Shown: positions 17,461 to 25,070 of the stretch, one piece after another
How the letters are laid out: every line of letters starts with the position of its first letter
How positions within the stretch are numbered: position 1 is the first letter of the stretch
Source of the DNA: Marispirochaeta sp963667435
GTDB taxonomy: Bacteria; Spirochaetota; Spirochaetia; JC444; Marispirochaetaceae
Direction of reading: 5' to 3'
Assembly (NCBI GenBank): GCA_963667435.1
Contig: OY763414.1
Location: 3,720,001-3,784,000, forward strand
DNA: 64,000 bases
Position numbers and translations under genes: made by a program
The notes under the pieces: generated by a model
Database searches by the model: none
What the model was told of the DNA's origin: nothing
Seen by the model: the letters and a program-made list of their open reading frames with translations, nothing else

Positions 17461-18621
17461 CTAATACCCTCCAGTAAAAAGAGGGTGGGCTTCCAGTCTG
17501 GTTCTTACATTTTCCGCCACTGCCGGCGAGAGCCTTCCCAGTGCGTCTTCATAAAAACTCCAGAGGAGGGTGCGTTCTGCCTCTTTCCTTGAAAATCCGC
17601 GGCTCTGCAGATAGAAAATCTGTTCCGGATTAAGCTTTCCGGTTGTTGACCCATGGGTACAGCGGACATCATTGTTGAGTATTTGCAGAGACGGAATGGA
17701 ATCCGCCCGTGCTCCATCGGCGGTAAGCAGATTCTTGTTGGACAGATAGGCATCGGTTTTTTCCGCCCCCGGCTCAACCCGGATAAGCCCCTGAAACACT
17801 GTTCGGCCTCCGGGAATGAGGGCTCCTTTGTAGAGACTGGTACTCCTGCCGCCGGGCAGAACGTGGTCCTGAACAGGGCGCAGGTTCTTGTGCTGCTCCG
17901 GTGCTGCGGCGTAAAGCCCGGTTATACTGACTTCCGCATTCCGCCCCATCGTTTTGAATACCGGTGCACTGACGCTTATCCCACTGCCGAGATCCACCTC
18001 TGAAAACTCCAGGCGGGAATTTTCTCCTGCTTCGGCTGTGTGGAAGAAAAAGCTGTGTGAACTGAATGAAAGGTCCTGTATAACCGTCACTTTTACCGTA
18101 CTTCCCGAACCCAGATTGAGGTGAAGAGAACCGGTAAACAGAGTATCCGCTGATGTCCCGTCAACAATCACTGCAAGTTCAAAACTGCTCCCTGCGCCGG
18201 CTTTTACATGACCGAACAGAGCCTGATGCGTGCCTTCTGGGCCGGACATGACACGAAGAATCAGCGGGTTGTTCAATTGTCGGTCTTCCGGAACAGACAG
18301 GGCAAAACCGCTGTTGATACGGGTAAAATGGAAAGCCTCAACCTTGTCTCTACCAGCAAGGCCCAACTCTGTACGGGCTTTCAGGCTGGCTGCCGGCAAG
18401 TCTGGAACTCCCGGAATACCGGAAAGATTAAGCATATAACCACTCTCTCCGGAATTTACAAGTTCCGGCATTAATCCCGAAGGGTTGTATGAGTTGAAGT
18501 CAATGGATGAAATATCTGTCCTCCGCCAGTATTCATCTCCCGGTTCGGGCCACTTCAAAGAATTATAGAACATGTTCAAACTGTCCAGGCTGGACAGTAT
18601 ACTGCCTCGTTCGTGTTTCAT
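17461..18621 (-). CDS. sufD: Fe-S cluster assembly protein SufD
   Basis: The 386-residue SufBD-superfamily protein has a variable N-terminal half and a beta-helix core. The conserved C-terminal block is NNDVRCTHGSTTGKLNPEQIFYLQSRGFSRKEAE, including the conserved Cys-x-His. With SufB and SufC it forms the SufBC2D scaffold that assembles [4Fe-4S] clusters. A segment near the middle (GGRSTSLYKGALIPGGRTVFQGLIRVEPGA) is typical of SufD. Its start overlaps the sufB stop by four bases. Confidence 0.93.
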   Translation of the reverse strand: MKHERGSILSSLDSLNMFYNSLKWPEPGDEYWRRTDISSIDFNSYNPSGLMPELVNSGESGYMLNLSGIPGVPDLPAASLKARTELGLAGRDKVEAFHFTRINSGFALSVPEDRQLNNPLILRVMSGPEGTHQALFGHVKAGAGSSFELAVIVDGTSADTLFTGSLHLNLGSGSTVKVTVIQDLSFSSHSFFFHTAEAGENSRLEFSEVDLGSGISVSAPVFKTMGRNAEVSITGLYAAAPEQHKNLRPVQDHVLPGGRSTSLYKGALIPGGRTVFQGLIRVEPGAEKTDAYLSNKNLLTADGARADSIPSLQILNNDVRCTHGSTTGKLNPEQIFYLQSRGFSRKEAERTLLWSFYEDALGRLSPAVAENVRTRLEAHPLFTGGY

Positions 18622-20018
18622 CCTACGGATCCCTCCATTTCCAGCTCAATAAGGCGGTTTAATTCCACCGCATACTCCATGGGAAGCTGCTTAACCAGAG
18701 GGTCCAGGAATCCGTTGACGATAAGTCCGGATGCCTCCTCTTCGGAAAATCCTCTGCTCTGGAGGTAGAAGAGCTGATCTTCTCCAATTCTGCTTACCCG
18801 GGCTTCATGTTCAATGGAGACATCATCGGATTCAATCTCCATGTAGGGGTATGTGTTGGTTGAACTCTCTTCGTTCAGGAGAAGTGCATCGCATACAACT
18901 CTTGATTTTACATTCTTAAGCCCCGGAGCTACCTTCAGCAGCCCACGATAACTTGAGATGCCTTTTCCCTTGCTGATGGATTTGGAGGTGATTGTGGAAG
19001 ATGTGTTGTCCGCCATGTGTACCATTTTCCCTCCTGTATCCTGCTCCTGTCCGTCTCCGGCAAAGGCAATAGAGAGTACCTCTCCGTGGGCGCCTTCTCC
19101 CATAAGGTAGACTGAGGGGTATTTCATGGTGCGCTTTGAACCGATGTTCCCGTCAACCCATTCCACCGTGGCATTTTCCCGGGCTACCGCCCGTTTTGTC
19201 ACCAGATTGTAGACGTCTGTTGACCAGTTCTGAATGGTGGAATAGCGTACCCGGGATCCGGGCAGGGCTATTATTTCCACCACCGCGCTGTGGAGCGAGT
19301 CGGTGGTATATACCGGAGCAGTGCACCCTTCTATATAGTGAACAAAGCTGCCTTCATCGGCGATTATCAGGGTTCGTTCAAACTGGCCGAAGTTTTCCAT
19401 GTTGATTCTGAAATAAGCCTGCAGGGGAATATCAACATGCACACCTTTTGGAATGTAGACAAAGCTGCCGCCGGACCAGACGGCGGAGTTTAACGCGGCG
19501 AACTTGTTATCGCCATAGGGAATAATCGTGCCGAAATAGCGGCGTACAAGATCAGGATGTTCTCTCACTGCGGTTTCCGGGTCGCTGAAGATAACCCCTT
19601 TTGCTTCTAACTCCTTTTTCAGGTTATGGTAGACAACTTCGGAATCATACTGGGCGCCGACCCCGGCAAGGAATTTCTGTTCCGCTTCGGGAATACCTAT
19701 GCGTCGGTAGGTTTCCCGGATGGACTCCGGAAGTTCTTCCCAGCTGCGGCTCTGTTTGTCCGTGGACCGTGCATAGTAGATAATTTCTTCAAAGTCAATG
19801 TCCTTGAGATCCGCACCCCAGTTGGGCATGGGTTTGCGGTAGAATGCCTCCAGGGCACGAAGTCTGAAGTTCAACATCCACTCAGGCTCTTCTTTCTGCC
19901 GGGAAATTTCCCGTACAACCTCTTCGTTAAGCCCTTTTCCCGTGGTGTAGAGGGAGGAATCGGGAAAGCGGAAACCAAAGCGGTAGTCTTCCATGGTAAG
20001 TTTCTGTTCATCAGCCAT
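18618..20018 (-). CDS. sufB: Fe-S cluster assembly protein SufB
   Basis: The 466-residue protein is highly conserved. It has YDSEVVYHNLKKELEAKGVIF, GSFVYIPKGVHVDIPLQAYFRIN, EGCTAP, WSTDVYNLVTKRA and the C-terminal CDALLLNEESSTNTYP with EHEARVSRIGEDQLFYLQSRG. It is the scaffold subunit on which sulfur and iron are combined. I chose ATG 20018 (MADEQKLTMEDYRFG), which overlaps the sufC stop by eight bases. The frame extends further upstream into sufC but without need. Length is normal for SufB. Translation is coupled to sufC upstream and sufD downstream. Confidence 0.95.
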   Translation of the reverse strand: MADEQKLTMEDYRFGFRFPDSSLYTTGKGLNEEVVREISRQKEEPEWMLNFRLRALEAFYRKPMPNWGADLKDIDFEEIIYYARSTDKQSRSWEELPESIRETYRRIGIPEAEQKFLAGVGAQYDSEVVYHNLKKELEAKGVIFSDPETAVREHPDLVRRYFGTIIPYGDNKFAALNSAVWSGGSFVYIPKGVHVDIPLQAYFRINMENFGQFERTLIIADEGSFVHYIEGCTAPVYTTDSLHSAVVEIIALPGSRVRYSTIQNWSTDVYNLVTKRAVARENATVEWVDGNIGSKRTMKYPSVYLMGEGAHGEVLSIAFAGDGQEQDTGGKMVHMADNTSSTITSKSISKGKGISSYRGLLKVAPGLKNVKSRVVCDALLLNEESSTNTYPYMEIESDDVSIEHEARVSRIGEDQLFYLQSRGFSEEEASGLIVNGFLDPLVKQLPMEYAVELNRLIELEMEGSVG

Positions 20019-20775
20019 GGACGGCCTCCGTTCCATATTCCTTCCGGATCCAGTCGTAGCCCCGGGCTTCAAGTTCGGCCGCAAGGCTTCCGTCGCCTGA
20101 AAGCACTATCCGGCCGTCGTACATTACATGAACCTTATCCGGTTTCAGATACTGCAGAATCCTCTGGTAATGGGTGATTACCAGGGAACAGAACTCATCC
20201 CCTGTTAGCTTGTTAACACCTTTGGCCACAACCTTCAGAGCGTCGATATCCAGACCGGAATCAGTCTCATCAAGAACAGCAAACACCGGTTTCAGGGTGA
20301 GCATCTGGAGTATCTCCATTCGCTTTTTTTCTCCCCCGGAAAAACCTTCGTTGAGGTAGCGGTTTATAAAGTTCTGATCCATCTCCAGGAAATCCATGTT
20401 AGCTCTAAGCTCACGGATAAAGTTTGAGACCCGCTGTTTTTCAACAGGGCTGTTTCGCAGTTCAGCCGCCCGTTTCAGATATTTGCCTACTGTCAGACCG
20501 GGGATTTCCACGGGGTACTGAAATGCCAGAAAAAGCCCTGATAGGGATCTCTGGTCGGGCTCGAGATCCAGAAGCTCTGCTCCGTTCAGTTTGATTGAGC
20601 CCTGTGTAACAGTAAACCTGGGGTCTCCCATAAGTACACTTGCAAGGGTGCTCTTTCCGGAACCGTTTGGTCCCATCAGGGCATGTGATTCTCCTGTATT
20701 CAGGCTAAGATTAATACCTTTGAGTATCTGTTTTTCTTCAACCGATGCGTGAAGATTCTCTATTTTCAGTTCCAT
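20011..20775 (-). CDS. sufC: Fe-S cluster assembly ATPase SufC
   Basis: The 254-residue ABC-type ATPase has Walker A GPNGSGKSTLA near residue 35 and the signature FSGGEKKRMEIL near 145. Walker B is FAVLDETDSGLD near 165, and the switch His is in LVITHYQRIL. The Q-loop lies in LFLAFQYPVEIPG. SufC dimers drive conformational change in the SufBC2D scaffold and are not membrane exporters. It follows the DUF59 gene by 21 bases and precedes sufB with an eight-base overlap. Confidence 0.96.
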   Translation of the reverse strand: MELKIENLHASVEEKQILKGINLSLNTGESHALMGPNGSGKSTLASVLMGDPRFTVTQGSIKLNGAELLDLEPDQRSLSGLFLAFQYPVEIPGLTVGKYLKRAAELRNSPVEKQRVSNFIRELRANMDFLEMDQNFINRYLNEGFSGGEKKRMEILQMLTLKPVFAVLDETDSGLDIDALKVVAKGVNKLTGDEFCSLVITHYQRILQYLKPDKVHVMYDGRIVLSGDGSLAAELEARGYDWIRKEYGTEAVHG

Positions 20776-20796
20776 ATTCTCTCCTGTTCATATGGT

Positions 20797-21099
20797 TTAT
20801 ATGGGGTAACCGAGCTCCAGTCTGGCAGCCTCGCTCATCCTTTCAATACCCCATGGGGGATTCCATACAAGGGAGGCTCCCACAGCCATCCCTGTAGCTT
20901 CTCCGACTGTGCGTACAATCTGCTCCTGGATGTAGTCTCCCACGGGACATCCGGGGTAGGTAAGGGTAAACTGTACCGATACGGAATCACCGTTATTCAG
21001 ATCAATCCCGTAAATAAGTCCGAGATCGACAATATTTATTCCCAGTTCGGGGTCAATAACATCCATAAGTGCATCCAGAATCGTACTTTCGTGCACCAT
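20797..21099 (-). CDS. MIP18/DUF59-family Fe-S assembly protein (SufT-like)
   Basis: The 100-residue protein matches the MIP18 family: ALMDVIDPELGINIVDLGLIYGID near residue 10 and FTLTYPGCPVGDYIQEQI with the conserved Cys near residue 52. The C-terminal part is VWNPPWGIERMSEAARLELGY. Such proteins (SufT, PaaD-like, Cia2 relatives) help Fe-S cluster maturation or transfer. As first gene of the operon it probably marks the promoter side, in the 138-base gap shared with the divergent flavodoxin-fold gene. Confidence 0.9.
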   Translation of the reverse strand: MVHESTILDALMDVIDPELGINIVDLGLIYGIDLNNGDSVSVQFTLTYPGCPVGDYIQEQIVRTVGEATGMAVGASLVWNPPWGIERMSEAARLELGYPI

Positions 21100-21237
21100 T
21101 TTTACTCTCCGTTTACAGCTCTAATGCTGATAGAAATAGTCATAAAACAGAAATAACATACTCAAAACGAAGCTTCCGGTCAAATGGTAATGCAGGGGGC
21201 CGATAAACTGAATATACTGGTGAAATAGGAGGGTTCC

Positions 21238-21834
21238 ATGGCAAATAAAATTGTAATTATCGAGGCCCATCCCGACTCCGGATCCTTCACGGCTGCTCTG
21301 GCTGAAAAGATTCACAGAGAAGCTGAATCAGTAGGATGGATCGCTGAAATCATCAGACTGTATGAATCCGGTTTTAATCCTGTACTTTCTGTGGAGGAGA
21401 TGCAGCGGCGTTTCAGCTTTGACGAGTCTGTACAGGAACAGCAGGAATCAGTTAGGGAAGCGGAGGTTCTTGTCTGGGTTCACCCCGACTGGTGGGGTGG
21501 AATGCCGGCGGTGCTGAAAGGGTGGATAGACCGGGTTTTTTCCGCCGGATTTGCCTTCAGTTTTGAGGAGCAGTCCGACGGATCAGTAATCAGGATTCCA
21601 TTGCTGCGAGGGAAGGCCGCTCTTGCGGTGATAACCAGCGATGCCGATGTGTCGGAGCCGGTACCGGCGGTTGGCATCTGGCAGAAAAGGATCTTTGCCT
21701 ATACTGGCCTGAACCCTGCGGAGGTCCTGCTTTTTCCGGAAATCAGAAGTTCTGAATACACTGTCAGGACAGAGTTTATGCAAATCTGTAAGGATACGCT
21801 TCGGGAGATCCTTGCAGAAAAGGAAACTCCATGA
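21238..21834 (+). CDS. flavodoxin-fold NAD(P)H-dependent oxidoreductase (MdaB/KefF-like)
   Basis: The 198-residue protein begins KIVIIEAHPDSGSFTAALAEKI, as in quinone reductases of the NQO/MdaB family. It continues with VLVWVHPDWWGGMPAVLKGWIDRVF near residue 75, a strong family signature. It would use FMN or FAD to reduce quinones or other electrophiles in the cytosol. AGGAGG lies directly upstream with good spacing. Its stop overlaps the start of the NUDIX gene by four bases, so the two form an operon. Confidence 0.87.
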   Translation: MANKIVIIEAHPDSGSFTAALAEKIHREAESVGWIAEIIRLYESGFNPVLSVEEMQRRFSFDESVQEQQESVREAEVLVWVHPDWWGGMPAVLKGWIDRVFSAGFAFSFEEQSDGSVIRIPLLRGKAALAVITSDADVSEPVPAVGIWQKRIFAYTGLNPAEVLLFPEIRSSEYTVRTEFMQICKDTLREILAEKETP

Positions 21835-22403
21835 GCTGGACTCAGCAGGATGAGGATCATCATTGGACGGAAATCTCTTCACGGTATGTAATCAAAACTC
21901 CCATTTTTTCCCTGATCAGGTCAAAAAGGGTGGACCGGCAGAAAAGGGAGGGTGAGTTCTTCATTGTTGAGGCTCCTGAGTGGGTAACGGTGATTCCCCT
22001 GTTTGAAACACCCGAGAATGATGAGTTTCTTATGGTCCGCCAGTACCGTCACGGGTCCCGGCAGGTTACTGTTGAGTTCCCTGCGGGCATTGTCGATGCC
22101 GGGGAGCTTCCGCGGGATGCCGCTATACGGGAGTTGAAGGAGGAGACCGGTTATGAAGCGGAGGAGATTATTGCCATTGGATCAGTGAATCCCAATCCTG
22201 CATTTATGACCAATCATACCCATACATTTCTTGCCCGGGGATTGCGGAAAGTTTCAGAACAGAAACTTGACCCCCTTGAACGGGTTGAATTCAGAAAAGT
22301 TCCGGTCAGGGAGGTTTTTCACAATATGGGTGAAGGAGAATACAGTAATGGTGTTATGCTTATTTCACTGTCATTTTTTGATAAGTGGAAAAGGAGCATG
22401 TGA
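21831..22403 (+). CDS. NUDIX hydrolase, ADP-ribose pyrophosphatase-like
   Basis: The 190-residue protein carries a full NUDIX box. It starts with Gly in AGIVDAGELPRDAAIREL and ends in KEETGYE, giving the REx2EE metal-binding helix near residue 100. The preceding MVRQYRHGSRQVTVEFP is typical of ADP-sugar diphosphatases. It probably hydrolyses ADP-ribose or a related nucleoside diphosphate to AMP plus sugar phosphate. It is coupled to the quinone-reductase-like gene by a four-base overlap, and tRNA-Cys lies on the opposite strand 12 bases past its stop. Confidence 0.9.
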   Translation: MSWTQQDEDHHWTEISSRYVIKTPIFSLIRSKRVDRQKREGEFFIVEAPEWVTVIPLFETPENDEFLMVRQYRHGSRQVTVEFPAGIVDAGELPRDAAIRELKEETGYEAEEIIAIGSVNPNPAFMTNHTHTFLARGLRKVSEQKLDPLERVEFRKVPVREVFHNMGEGEYSNGVMLISLSFFDKWKRSM

Positions 22404-22415
22404 GGAAGGAAAAAA

Positions 22416-22486
22416 GGCGCCGACCGGATTCGAACCGGTGCATAAAGGTTTTGCAGACCTCTCCCTTACCACTTGGGTACGGCGCC
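22416..22486 (-). tRNA. tRNA-Cys (anticodon GCA)
   Basis: The minus strand folds into a 71-base cloverleaf. The acceptor stem is GGCGCCG/CGGCGCC, the D stem CCC/GGG, the anticodon stem GAGGT/ACCTT with loop CTGCAAA, and the T stem ACCGG/CCGGT with loop TTCGAAT. The anticodon is GCA, cysteine. The 3' CCA is not encoded; a run of T (plus-strand A 22411-22415) follows immediately and probably helps terminate the transcript. Confidence 0.96.
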
Positions 22487-22524
22487 GTAATTCATTACCA
22501 GAGTTTACCGGTGAATTGGTGGAA

Positions 22525-22553
22525 AAGATACCAAAACTGCCTGCCCTTGTCTA
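22525..22553 (-). promoter_or_regulatory. promoter of tRNA-Cys
   Basis: On the minus strand, TAGACA (22548-22553) is followed after exactly 17 bases by TATCTT (22525-22530), about 38 bases before the tRNA 5' end. Both hexamers match sigma70 consensus at four or five positions. Confidence 0.6.
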
Positions 22554-22733
22554 CCCCAAGCAATTCTAATTATGGCAATCGTAGAGATCGATATAGAAGA
22601 ATTGCCTCTTTCAAAGGGGCTGCCCAAGGATTTCGTGAAGGAAAATTGCCCGGAATGTGGCCATTTCCGTAGAAATCCGATCTTTATGGATGCATCATTC
22701 TCAAAATTTAGAACTGCTGGTCTACACCGATAT

Positions 22734-22763
22734 TTGCGAATTTCAGCACCCTTGCATTATACT
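22734..22763 (+). promoter_or_regulatory. promoter of iron alcohol dehydrogenase gene
   Basis: TTGCGA (22734-22739), an 18-base spacer and TATACT (22758-22763) lie 53 bases before the dehydrogenase ATG. They match sigma70 hexamers at four and five positions respectively. Confidence 0.55.
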
Positions 22764-22815
22764 GCATACTGTGGGGTATTGCCTGCATATTTAAGAGGCT
22801 GGAAAAGGGGTTGGC

Positions 22816-23973
22816 ATGACATCAATCAATAAGTTTATTGCACCTGAGTTTGTATACGGAGTCGGATCCCGACTGCAGGCTGCCGGTTACTGCAGGACTC
22901 TGCATATGAAGAGAATTCTTGTGGTCAGTGATCCCGGAGTTCAGGAAGTGGGCTGGACAGACGAAACAGTTAATTTGCTGCGTCAGGATGGTTTCGTTGT
23001 CTCGCTTTTTACCGGAGTTTCAAAAAACCCCCGCAAGACGGAGGTTGCCCGGGGAGCGGAGCAGTATAAAGCAGACGAGTGTGACGGAATAGTAGCAGTA
23101 GGCGGTGGTAGTGTACTTGACTGTGCCAAGGGCATCGGAGTTACGGTAAGTCATAACAGGCCTATTGAAGAGTTCAAGGGAATCGACAGGATAAGCGAAT
23201 TTCTTCCACCTCTGGTCTGTATTCCCACCACCGCAGGCAGTTCCGCAGACATCAGCCGTTTCGCCATTATCAACAACGATGATCAGAGAGTGAAGTTTGC
23301 AGTAATAAGCAGCGGCCTTGTACCGAGTATCGCCCTCATAGATCCCCTGACTATCACTACCATGGATTCCGAACTTTCAACAGCCACCGGTATGGACGCC
23401 CTTTCCCATGCTTTTGAAGCCTATGTATCCACTGGAGCATTTTTTATGACCGACGGAATGGCTCTTGAATCGGTGGATCTGGTTGCCCGTAATCTCTATA
23501 TGACCATAAAAAACCCGAAGGATATCTATGCCCGCAGCGGTATGATGCGGGCCAGCCTTTTGGCGGGGTTGGCGTTCTCCAACGCAAGTCTGGGAGCAGT
23601 CCATGCTCTTGCCCATGCGGTGGGAGGAGTTTCTGATCTACCCCACGGCTTCTGCAATGCAGTTCTTCTCAAGGAGGTTGTACGGACCAATTTCAACGCC
23701 GCCCGGGATGCCTATTCCCGTCTTGGTGCGGTTTTACGGGCAGGCCTGGGACTGCCGCCTGTGACCAGAGAGAATGCCGTCGAGGGTATTGTGGAGGCTC
23801 TTGAACTGCTGGGCGGAAAATGCGGGCTGGACCTGAGTTTCAGATCCAGCAATTTCAGTGCAGATACCATTCATGAAATGGCTGTACATGCATCAGAGGA
23901 CGCCTGTCTTCTGACCAACCCCAAACCGCTTACTGTGAGTGATCTTGAGGATATTATTAAAAGGGTAGTCTGA
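22816..23973 (+). CDS. iron-containing (group III) alcohol dehydrogenase
   Basis: The 385-residue protein is a group III dehydrogenase. The NAD-binding motif is IVAVGGGSVLDCAKG near residue 95, with a further PTTAGSSAD near 140. Metal ligands lie in TGMDALSHAFEAYVS near 192 and in AVHALAHAVGG and LPHGFCNAVLL near 255-280. It should interconvert an alcohol and an aldehyde or ketone using NAD(H) and Fe(II); 1,3-propanediol, lactaldehyde or butanol types all fit. Neighbours do not define the substrate. It converges with gpsA, and a hairpin spans both stop codons. Confidence 0.92.
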   Translation: MTSINKFIAPEFVYGVGSRLQAAGYCRTLHMKRILVVSDPGVQEVGWTDETVNLLRQDGFVVSLFTGVSKNPRKTEVARGAEQYKADECDGIVAVGGGSVLDCAKGIGVTVSHNRPIEEFKGIDRISEFLPPLVCIPTTAGSSADISRFAIINNDDQRVKFAVISSGLVPSIALIDPLTITTMDSELSTATGMDALSHAFEAYVSTGAFFMTDGMALESVDLVARNLYMTIKNPKDIYARSGMMRASLLAGLAFSNASLGAVHALAHAVGGVSDLPHGFCNAVLLKEVVRTNFNAARDAYSRLGAVLRAGLGLPPVTRENAVEGIVEALELLGGKCGLDLSFRSSNFSADTIHEMAVHASEDACLLTNPKPLTVSDLEDIIKRVV

Positions 23974-23996
23974 CCCGGGCGTTAAAGCTCCGGGTC
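23972..23996. terminator. bidirectional hairpin between convergent genes
   Basis: GACCCGG (23972-23978) pairs with CCGGGTC (23990-23996), with GC/GC pairing inside the loop. The hairpin overlaps the dehydrogenase stop and the gpsA stop. There is no clear T-run on either strand, so termination strength is uncertain. Confidence 0.45.
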
Positions 23997-25061
23997 CATT
24001 CCTTCCGGCGATCCTCCGATGCTTTTTACCATGGTGGATACAGCCCGGGAAGGATCCACTTCTCGGTTCAGTATAGAAAAAACGGTTTCACAGATAGGCA
24101 GCTTCAGCTTCCGCTGGATGGCAATCTGATGAACAAATTTGGCCGCCACTGCACCTTCCGGCAGATACCCGACGGCGGCGATATTGGTAATCAAATCTTC
24201 CAGATTGGAAAAGCGGTCAAGAATGCGGTCCTTGATTATCTCCCGCCCGAACCGGCGGTTACGGCCGTGCCGGCTGCGGCAGGTTACGTCAAGGTCTCCA
24301 ACACCTGCAATTGAAGTGAAGGTTTCCGGATGGGTAGATCCCAAAGCGGTTCCCAGTTTCATGATTTCATTCAGACCCGCTGCGAGGAGCAGAGACTCGG
24401 TGTTGTCTCCCAGGGCATCGGAGAACTCCATGAGAGCATCCAGCATGCCGAAGGCAATGGCTACAACGTTCTTGGCGGCTCCGCAGGTCTGTACCCCCAC
24501 TATGTCGAGGCTTGAGAAGACCATAAGGTTGCTGCCTCCCAGAAGTTCCCGGAACCGGATTGCATTCCTGCCGTTGGAGCAGGCTGAAATAAGTCCGGTC
24601 AGTTTTCCCCGGGCAACCTCTTCTGCATGACTTGGACCGGAAATATACACCACATTGTTTTTATAGGCTTCCGGCAGGGCATCTTCCACCGCATCCACGA
24701 TCATTCGGGGGCCCTGGTCATCTGAGATAAATCCCTTGGTAACAACGCCTATGACTGTTTCGCCGGATGATATGCCCGGCTTGGAGGCCAGCTGCTTCAC
24801 GGAATTTAGGATGTAAAGGGAGGGAGTGGCTATGATAATGAATTCCTTATCTGATGCGGCCCGGGCAAGATCTGTCGTTGCTTTCAGGGAGGGGGGAAGG
24901 TTTACGCCAAGAAGAAAGCGGTGGTTGGTCTGGTTGTTATTAATGTCATTGACTACATCTTCCATGAAGTCCCACATTTCCACCTGGTTTCCTGTTTCGG
25001 CCAGTACTTTTCCGATGGCTGTTCCCCAGGCTCCGGAACTAATTATTCCAACCTTTTTCAT
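23982..25061 (-). CDS. gpsA: glycerol-3-phosphate dehydrogenase [NAD(P)+]
   Basis: The 359-residue enzyme has an N-terminal dinucleotide-binding segment KKVGIISSGAWGTAIGKVLAE and IIATPSLYI. YISGPSHAEEVARG lies near residue 140, and AAKNVVAIAFGMLDAL near 195 holds the catalytic lysine. GDLDVTCRSRHGRNRRFG near 260 completes the picture. It reduces dihydroxyacetone phosphate to glycerol 3-phosphate, the backbone of phospholipids. It lies nine bases after the PepF-like gene on the same strand, so they are likely co-transcribed. Slightly longer than E. coli GpsA (339). Confidence 0.95.
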   Translation of the reverse strand: MKKVGIISSGAWGTAIGKVLAETGNQVEMWDFMEDVVNDINNNQTNHRFLLGVNLPPSLKATTDLARAASDKEFIIIATPSLYILNSVKQLASKPGISSGETVIGVVTKGFISDDQGPRMIVDAVEDALPEAYKNNVVYISGPSHAEEVARGKLTGLISACSNGRNAIRFRELLGGSNLMVFSSLDIVGVQTCGAAKNVVAIAFGMLDALMEFSDALGDNTESLLLAAGLNEIMKLGTALGSTHPETFTSIAGVGDLDVTCRSRHGRNRRFGREIIKDRILDRFSNLEDLITNIAAVGYLPEGAVAAKFVHQIAIQRKLKLPICETVFSILNREVDPSRAVSTMVKSIGGSPEGMDPEL

Positions 25062-25070
25062 TACTCCTCC

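Larger units (their letters stand above)
22487..22815. other. intergenic region between tRNA-Cys and alcohol dehydrogenase
   Basis: These 329 bases hold the tRNA-Cys promoter on the minus strand and the dehydrogenase promoter on the plus strand. A possible 86-codon frame (22572-22832) containing CPECGH runs through the promoter and into the next gene. It has no recognisable family and is not called as a gene. Confidence 0.5.

Noticed and set aside
22572..22832. 86-codon plus-strand frame with CPECGH, ahead of the alcohol dehydrogenase
   Set aside because: It runs through the dehydrogenase promoter and 17 bases into that gene, has no recognised family, and shows no good ribosome site.
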